This document shows, in pieces, positions 42,650 to 45,886 of a stretch of DNA of 45,886 nucleotides. The stretch covers positions 1-45,886 of the forward strand of contig DASXTB010000421.1 of NCBI GenBank assembly GCA_036505615.1, in the 5' to 3' direction. Within the stretch, counting starts at the first letter, position 1. Each line of letters begins with the position of its first letter. Made by a program: the position numbers and the translations under genes. The stretch is from DASXTB01 sp036505615 (GTDB lineage: Bacteria; Acidobacteriota; UBA6911; JACQSX01). The notes beneath the pieces are model-generated. The model was not told the DNA's origin, ran no database searches, and was given only the letters and a program-made list of their open reading frames with translations.

Positions 42650-43537
42650 ATGCAGGGAAAAGTCGTCGTTATCACGGGTGGAACTTCGGGCATCGGGCAG
42701 GTGGCGGCCGAGAGGTTGGCCGGCATGGGCGCGCGCATCGTACTGGTCGCCCGCGACAAGGCGCGCGGCGAGGCGGCGCTCCAGCGGCTGCACCAGCACG
42801 CTCCAGGCATCGCACATACCATCCACTATGCCGATCTCTCGCGCCTTTCTCAGATGAAGCAGGTGGCCACCGAGATCGCAACGGCGGAATCGCGCGTCGA
42901 CGTGCTTATCAACAACGCCGGCGCGATGTTCAACACCAGGCACGTCACCGAAGACGGTCTGGAACTTACTTTCGCCACCAATCACGTGGCATACTTCATC
43001 CTCACGCACGGCCTGCGCGAGCGCCTGCTCGCCTCGGCTCCGTCACGGGTGGTCAACACTTCCTCGGACGCTCACAAAGCGGGCACGCTCGATTTCGACG
43101 ACTTGCAGTCGGAGAAGGCCTACCAGCTGGGTGTCAAGGAATGGCTCCGCTTTGGGGGAGCGATCGGATTCAAAGTCTATGCCCTCTCGAAACTGGCAAA
43201 CATCCTATTTACGCGCGAACTGGCCCGCCGCTTGAGTGGAACCGGGGTCACCGCCAATTGCTTTCATCCCGGCTTTGTCGCCACACGGTTCGGGGACGAG
43301 AGCGGAGGATGGGCCGCCTACATGATCCGCTTTTGGAAGAAGCTGGTCGCTATCTCGCCCGAGAAGGGAGCGCAAACTATGGTCTACCTTGCCTCCTCGC
43401 CCGAAGTGGCCAATATGAGCGGCCTGTATTTCTACAAACGTCGTCCTGTAGCGCCCATGAAGGAAGCCCAAGACGACGATGCGGCCAGGCGTTTGTGGGT
43501 GGAAACCGCCAGACTGGCGGGTATAGGTCAAGACTGA
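42650..43537 (+). CDS. SDR-family oxidoreductase, retinol-dehydrogenase-like
   Basis: This is a protein of 295 aa, longer than the classical SDR because of the insertion between strand 5 and the active site typical of retinol-dehydrogenase-like members. The nucleotide-binding motif is TGGTSGIG (9-16), INNAGAMF follows strand 4, and the catalytic pair is Tyr177/Lys181 in YALSKLAN, with NCFHPGFVATRF after it. The start codon at 42650 lies only a few bases beyond the hairpin cluster and has no ribosome binding site, yet the fold begins at once (MQGKVVVITGG), so the N-terminus is complete. A 353-aa frame in another phase over the same bases is a shadow. Substrate is unknown. Confidence 0.88.
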   Translation: MQGKVVVITGGTSGIGQVAAERLAGMGARIVLVARDKARGEAALQRLHQHAPGIAHTIHYADLSRLSQMKQVATEIATAESRVDVLINNAGAMFNTRHVTEDGLELTFATNHVAYFILTHGLRERLLASAPSRVVNTSSDAHKAGTLDFDDLQSEKAYQLGVKEWLRFGGAIGFKVYALSKLANILFTRELARRLSGTGVTANCFHPGFVATRFGDESGGWAAYMIRFWKKLVAISPEKGAQTMVYLASSPEVANMSGLYFYKRRPVAPMKEAQDDDAARRLWVETARLAGIGQD

Positions 43538-43581
43538 GCTCCCTCCGCCGACGGTCGAGGATTTGACTGTTGAGGATCACG

Positions 43582-44103
43582 ATGGACGCTGCTACCTTTT
43601 GGAAAACGGTTGTTATGGATCGAACTGGCTTTCTGGATCGGCTGATTGCCCTGCTGAATCAGCACGCTATCCGTTTCTGCGTGGTAGGAGGGCAAGCAGT
43701 TAATGCTTATGCTGAACCGGTCGTCAGTTTGGATCTGGACTTAGCCGTGGCGGTCGAGCAAATGGGAAAGCTTAGGAGCATATTGGAGAAGGAGTTTCAA
43801 CTGAAATCCTTTGAGCACAGCCTGAACGTTTCCGCGCCGCAGTCGGACTTGCGTGTACAGATCCAAACCGATCCTCGCTATGGCGGATTTGTAGACCGGG
43901 CGGAGGAGCGAACGATTGTGGGACTAAGGCTTCCGGTGGCGCGCATAGAAGACGTTCTACAGGGTAAAATCTGGGCCGTACAGGATCGCGCGCGGCGTTC
44001 TAGCAAGCGGCAGAAAGATCTGGCTGATATTTCGCGGCTCCTGGAAGCTAGTCCAGATTTACGCAAACTCATTCCCGAAGAAATCCTCTCTCGGCTCTTT
44101 TGA
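43582..44103 (+). CDS. AbiEii-like nucleotidyltransferase
   Basis: This is a 173-aa protein of the minimal nucleotidyltransferase kind (DUF6036/AbiEii-like). The sequence HAIRFCVVGGQAVNAYAEP carries the GG nucleotide-binding motif and SLDLDLAV gives the metal-binding Asp pair. GLRLPVARIEDVLQGKIWAV and RQKDLADISRLLE match the C-terminal helical part of the group. The ATG at 43582 is preferred, with GAGG about 6 bp upstream; a TTG at 43570 would add four residues. Some relatives are toxin parts of type IV toxin-antitoxin systems that nucleotidylate tRNA or proteins, but no antitoxin gene is adjacent. The gene is convergent with the lactonase across a perfect inverted repeat. Confidence 0.8.
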   Translation: MDAATFWKTVVMDRTGFLDRLIALLNQHAIRFCVVGGQAVNAYAEPVVSLDLDLAVAVEQMGKLRSILEKEFQLKSFEHSLNVSAPQSDLRVQIQTDPRYGGFVDRAEERTIVGLRLPVARIEDVLQGKIWAVQDRARRSSKRQKDLADISRLLEASPDLRKLIPEEILSRLF

Positions 44104-44137
44104 CGGGAAGCTACGTAGAAAAGCCGCAGATCTTGGA

Positions 44138-44267
44138 ATGTGTGAAAAAATACTGAGCCGCGCGCGTAAGTAAGCGGACACTCCCACCTGCAAGCTCGAG
44201 CTATCTTTGATTTGTTCGATCGCGAGTCCGCTGGCTCACGCGCGCGGCTCAGTATTTTTTCACACAT
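44138..44267. repeat. Perfect 30-bp inverted repeat between convergent genes
   Basis: The left arm 44138-44167 (ATGTGTGAAAAAATACTGAG then CCGCGCGCGT) and the right arm 44238-44267 are exact reverse complements over 30 bp, around a 70-bp centre. The arms extend imperfectly inward (GTAAGTAAGCGGAC against GTGAGCCAGCGGAC). The right arm ends 2 bp before the lactonase stop. It could be a MITE-like element that also serves as a two-way terminator. A related GTGTGAAAAAATT occurs near 37291. Confidence 0.85.
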
Positions 44268-44268
44268 C

Positions 44269-45534
44269 CTAAGTGAGGAAAATGATAATCGCGGGAGTGC
44301 CTACCGGGATGTACTGGCCCGTGAAGGTGAGCGCGCCCGTTTTTCGATTGATGCGGTAGGTGGTGATTGCGTCGGCTCTCTGATTGCAAGAGTAGAGATA
44401 GTTTCCCGTGGGATCGATATTAAAGCTGCGCGGATAGTCGCCTCGGGTCCATTCCTCTCCAGCAAAGGTTAGCTTTCCCGCCTCGCCAATGGAAAACCAG
44501 GCGATGCTGTCATGCAGCCGGTTGGCAGCGTAGACGAATCTTGCGTCGGCTGAGACCATGACCTCCGAAGTAAAATTGGTGCCGTTGAAGCCCTTTGGCA
44601 GGCTGGAAATGGTTTGTTTCGCAGCCAGCCTTCCTCGTGTGGCGTCATAGTCGTACGTCACCAGAGTAGAGCCTTCCTCCTGCAGCGAGTAAAACCAGCG
44701 GCCATTGGGATGAAACGAGAAATGGCGCGGCCCATCTCCAGGAGGTAGTGGAACGGTCGCAGGATCCGCGGGAGAAAGCTTCCCCTCGTCTACATCAAAC
44801 CTCCACACGAAGATCTGATCCAATCCCAGATCACTTGCCAGCACGAACTTACCGGCCGGATCGGACTGGATCATGTGCGCGTGAGGCTTATCATGGCCGC
44901 TGATGGCAAAGCTTCCGGCAGGCGCGCTGGTAGCGCGCCGCGGGCCGATCTTGCCGCCGTTGTGTACGACGTCGGTTGCGGCACCGAGCTCGCCGTTCGA
45001 CCGGATAGGAAGTATCGCCACGGTTCCACCCGCGTAGTTGGCCACCAGCACGTACTTGCCGGAAGGGTGGACGCTCAGATGGGCAGGGCCTGCTCCTTCT
45101 GAACTGACGGTATTCAGCAGCGTAAGATGGCCGCTGGAGCGGTCAATCGAGTAGGCAGTCACCGAGCCGGAGTTAGTGCTCTGATAATTTGAGATCTCAT
45201 TTGCCGAGTACAAGTGCGTTCGAGAAGAATCGAAAGCCAGCCAGGCCGGGTTCGAATCATTTCCAAAGACCTCGCGTTGCACTAGAGCGCCGGTTGCAGG
45301 ATTCATCTCAAACAGATAAATGCCTTCGCCATGACCGATGGCGCCCTCGGGACCTTGCCGTGAACTGTAAGTGCCGACATAAGTCAGAACCGGCGGCGTC
45401 TGTCGATTCGCCTGGCTCTTCCGCGCACCTGTCAATGCGGGCTCGGTGATGGCGAATGCCGCGGCGCCTCTTAGGAACCTGCGGCGCGACATCTTGCCGA
45501 GACGGTGATATTGCCATTGCAACTGCGGTGACAT
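44269..45534 (-). CDS. Lactonase-family beta-propeller protein, Tat-exported
   Basis: This is a 421-aa protein of the YbhE/6-phosphogluconolactonase-like seven-bladed propeller family. A twin-arginine signal is present near the start (MSRRRFLRGAAAFAITEPAL), so it should be exported folded. Family features are VLTYVGTYSS, HLSVHPSGKYVLVANYAGGT, DKPHAHMIQSDPAGKFVLAS then DLGLDQI, GPRHFSFHPNGRWFY and NFTSEVMVSADARFVYAANR. Members hydrolyse lactones or cycloisomerise aromatic-pathway lactones; the substrate here is unknown. The start at 45534 is chosen over the inner ATG (45492) because AAGGAGG lies upstream of it and not of the inner one. Confidence 0.9.
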   Translation of the reverse strand: MSPQLQWQYHRLGKMSRRRFLRGAAAFAITEPALTGARKSQANRQTPPVLTYVGTYSSRQGPEGAIGHGEGIYLFEMNPATGALVQREVFGNDSNPAWLAFDSSRTHLYSANEISNYQSTNSGSVTAYSIDRSSGHLTLLNTVSSEGAGPAHLSVHPSGKYVLVANYAGGTVAILPIRSNGELGAATDVVHNGGKIGPRRATSAPAGSFAISGHDKPHAHMIQSDPAGKFVLASDLGLDQIFVWRFDVDEGKLSPADPATVPLPPGDGPRHFSFHPNGRWFYSLQEEGSTLVTYDYDATRGRLAAKQTISSLPKGFNGTNFTSEVMVSADARFVYAANRLHDSIAWFSIGEAGKLTFAGEEWTRGDYPRSFNIDPTGNYLYSCNQRADAITTYRINRKTGALTFTGQYIPVGTPAIIIFLT

Positions 45535-45833
45535 CGGGTTCCTCCTTTTGCTTTTGAGGGCGGATATAGCAACAGAAAACAGGTCAGATTATCCCACGTC
45601 CACCAATTTCCGGCCAACTCGTGATCATGTCGCGGCTGCCTTTTCGGCATTGTCGTTGTGTCCTTTGTGTCCTTGGTGGTCAAAAGCAGTTTAACCACAG
45701 AGGACCTAGAGTGGCAAAGCCACAAAAGGAAAGCCGTCTACGGCCACGTCACGCCTGTCCAAATTAGCTTTTCGGAGAGGCACGGCTGAGCCATCCTAAT
45801 AGGGTATTTGCAGACATCCTAAAGGGAGGGCAA
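45535..45833. other. Intergenic region at the right end with a dispersed short repeat
   Basis: About 300 bp lies between the lactonase start and the final gene fragment. It contains an inverted copy of the GGACACA-type repeat (45652-45684, matching 4912-4940) and a TTAACCACAGAGGAC unit. No gene is seen. Confidence 0.6.
45652..45684. repeat. Dispersed GGACACA-type short repeat, copy 2
   Basis: Read on the minus strand, TTTGACCACCAAGGACACAA then AGGACACAACGAC, almost the same as 4912-4940 over about 28 bp. Both copies lie just outside the end of a coding gene. Confidence 0.6.
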
Positions 45834-45886
45834 TCAGCCGTGAATAGATTTTGCAGCATCTTCAATCAAATGCTCCAGCTTTTTCC
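45834..45886 (-). CDS. C-terminal end of an unidentified protein (cut by window edge)
   Basis: A minus-strand frame enters from the right edge and stops with TGA at 45834-45836, giving the tail KKLEHLIEDAAKSIHG. The amphipathic helical character is protein-like, but 16 residues do not identify a family. It could be a chance frame. Confidence 0.3.
   Translation of the reverse strand, partial: KKLEHLIEDAAKSIHG

Noticed and set aside
42505..43566. 353-codon plus-strand frame overlapping the second SDR gene
   Set aside because: It begins inside the hairpin repeats (MDILERRPVGRL) and is out of phase with the SDR, which has all catalytic motifs.
43878..44267. 129-codon minus-strand frame containing LTYARGSVFFHT
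   Set aside because: It runs through the 30-bp inverted repeat and antisense to the nucleotidyltransferase gene.

Overview
The window looks like chromosomal DNA of an Acidobacteriota bacterium. This is inferred from gene content, not from a marker gene. The pointers are a giant Oar-type TonB-dependent receptor with an N-terminal carboxypeptidase-regulatory domain, a Ser/Thr kinase fused through one membrane segment to PD40/TolB-like propeller repeats, a TPR-CHAT protein next to an ECF-like sigma factor and a membrane anti-sigma-like protein, a DUF3471-type serine hydrolase, and many short palindromic intergenic repeats. I saw no rRNA, tRNA, CRISPR array, integrase or intact insertion sequence.

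Layout. At 1-965 (minus) a catalase-like gene cut by the window edge is preceded by an SDR oxidoreductase, probably as one operon. At 1390-4884 (plus) is the TonB-dependent receptor. At 4982-6100 (minus) is a poxvirus-type DNA topoisomerase IB. At 6287-8931 is a repeat-rich stretch that encloses a PAP2-family membrane phosphatase (6844-7605, minus) between copies of one repeat.

The centrepiece is 8932-27210 (plus), about 18.3 kb holding a complete ABC (Tc) toxin locus. It has a fused TcB-TcC protein of 2591 aa, then a TcA protein split into an unusually large N-terminal polypeptide (2350 aa, with a peptidoglycan-binding-like N-terminus and an embedded PA14-like domain) and a C-terminal pore/TcB-binding polypeptide (1115 aa). 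By the known Tc mechanism, the two TcA parts would form the receptor-binding and pore-forming syringe. The TcB-TcC shell would hold and deliver the roughly 330-residue variable C-terminus of TcC. That tail ends in a segment resembling a GIY-YIG/URI-fold nuclease, so the payload may be a DNase; this is a hypothesis. No Tc-specific export or lysis gene and no separate regulator are present.

Convergent to it at 27297-32670 (minus) lies a regulatory cassette: ECF-like sigma factor, membrane anti-sigma-like protein, and a secreted or membrane-tethered TPR-CHAT protease-like protein. Next come an unknown exported protein (33248-34333, minus), an exported beta-lactamase-fold serine hydrolase followed by a 47-aa membrane protein and an HExxH protein (34681-37282, plus), a broken NTF2-like gene (about 37340-37574), the kinase-propeller protein (37863-40592), a YdeI/DUF1905 protein, an exported CxxCH protein with prenyltransferase/terpene-cyclase-like repeats, a second SDR, an AbiEii-like nucleotidyltransferase, and a Tat-exported lactonase-family beta-propeller (44269-45534, minus).

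Intergenic space is dominated by structured repeats: tandem GAGACGGCC-type hairpins, a nested inverted repeat near 33 kb, a long hairpin before the serine hydrolase gene, a perfect 30-bp inverted repeat near 44.2 kb, and dispersed CGCAGAG/GGACACA-type short repeats. All functional assignments come from reading motifs by eye; no database search was run.
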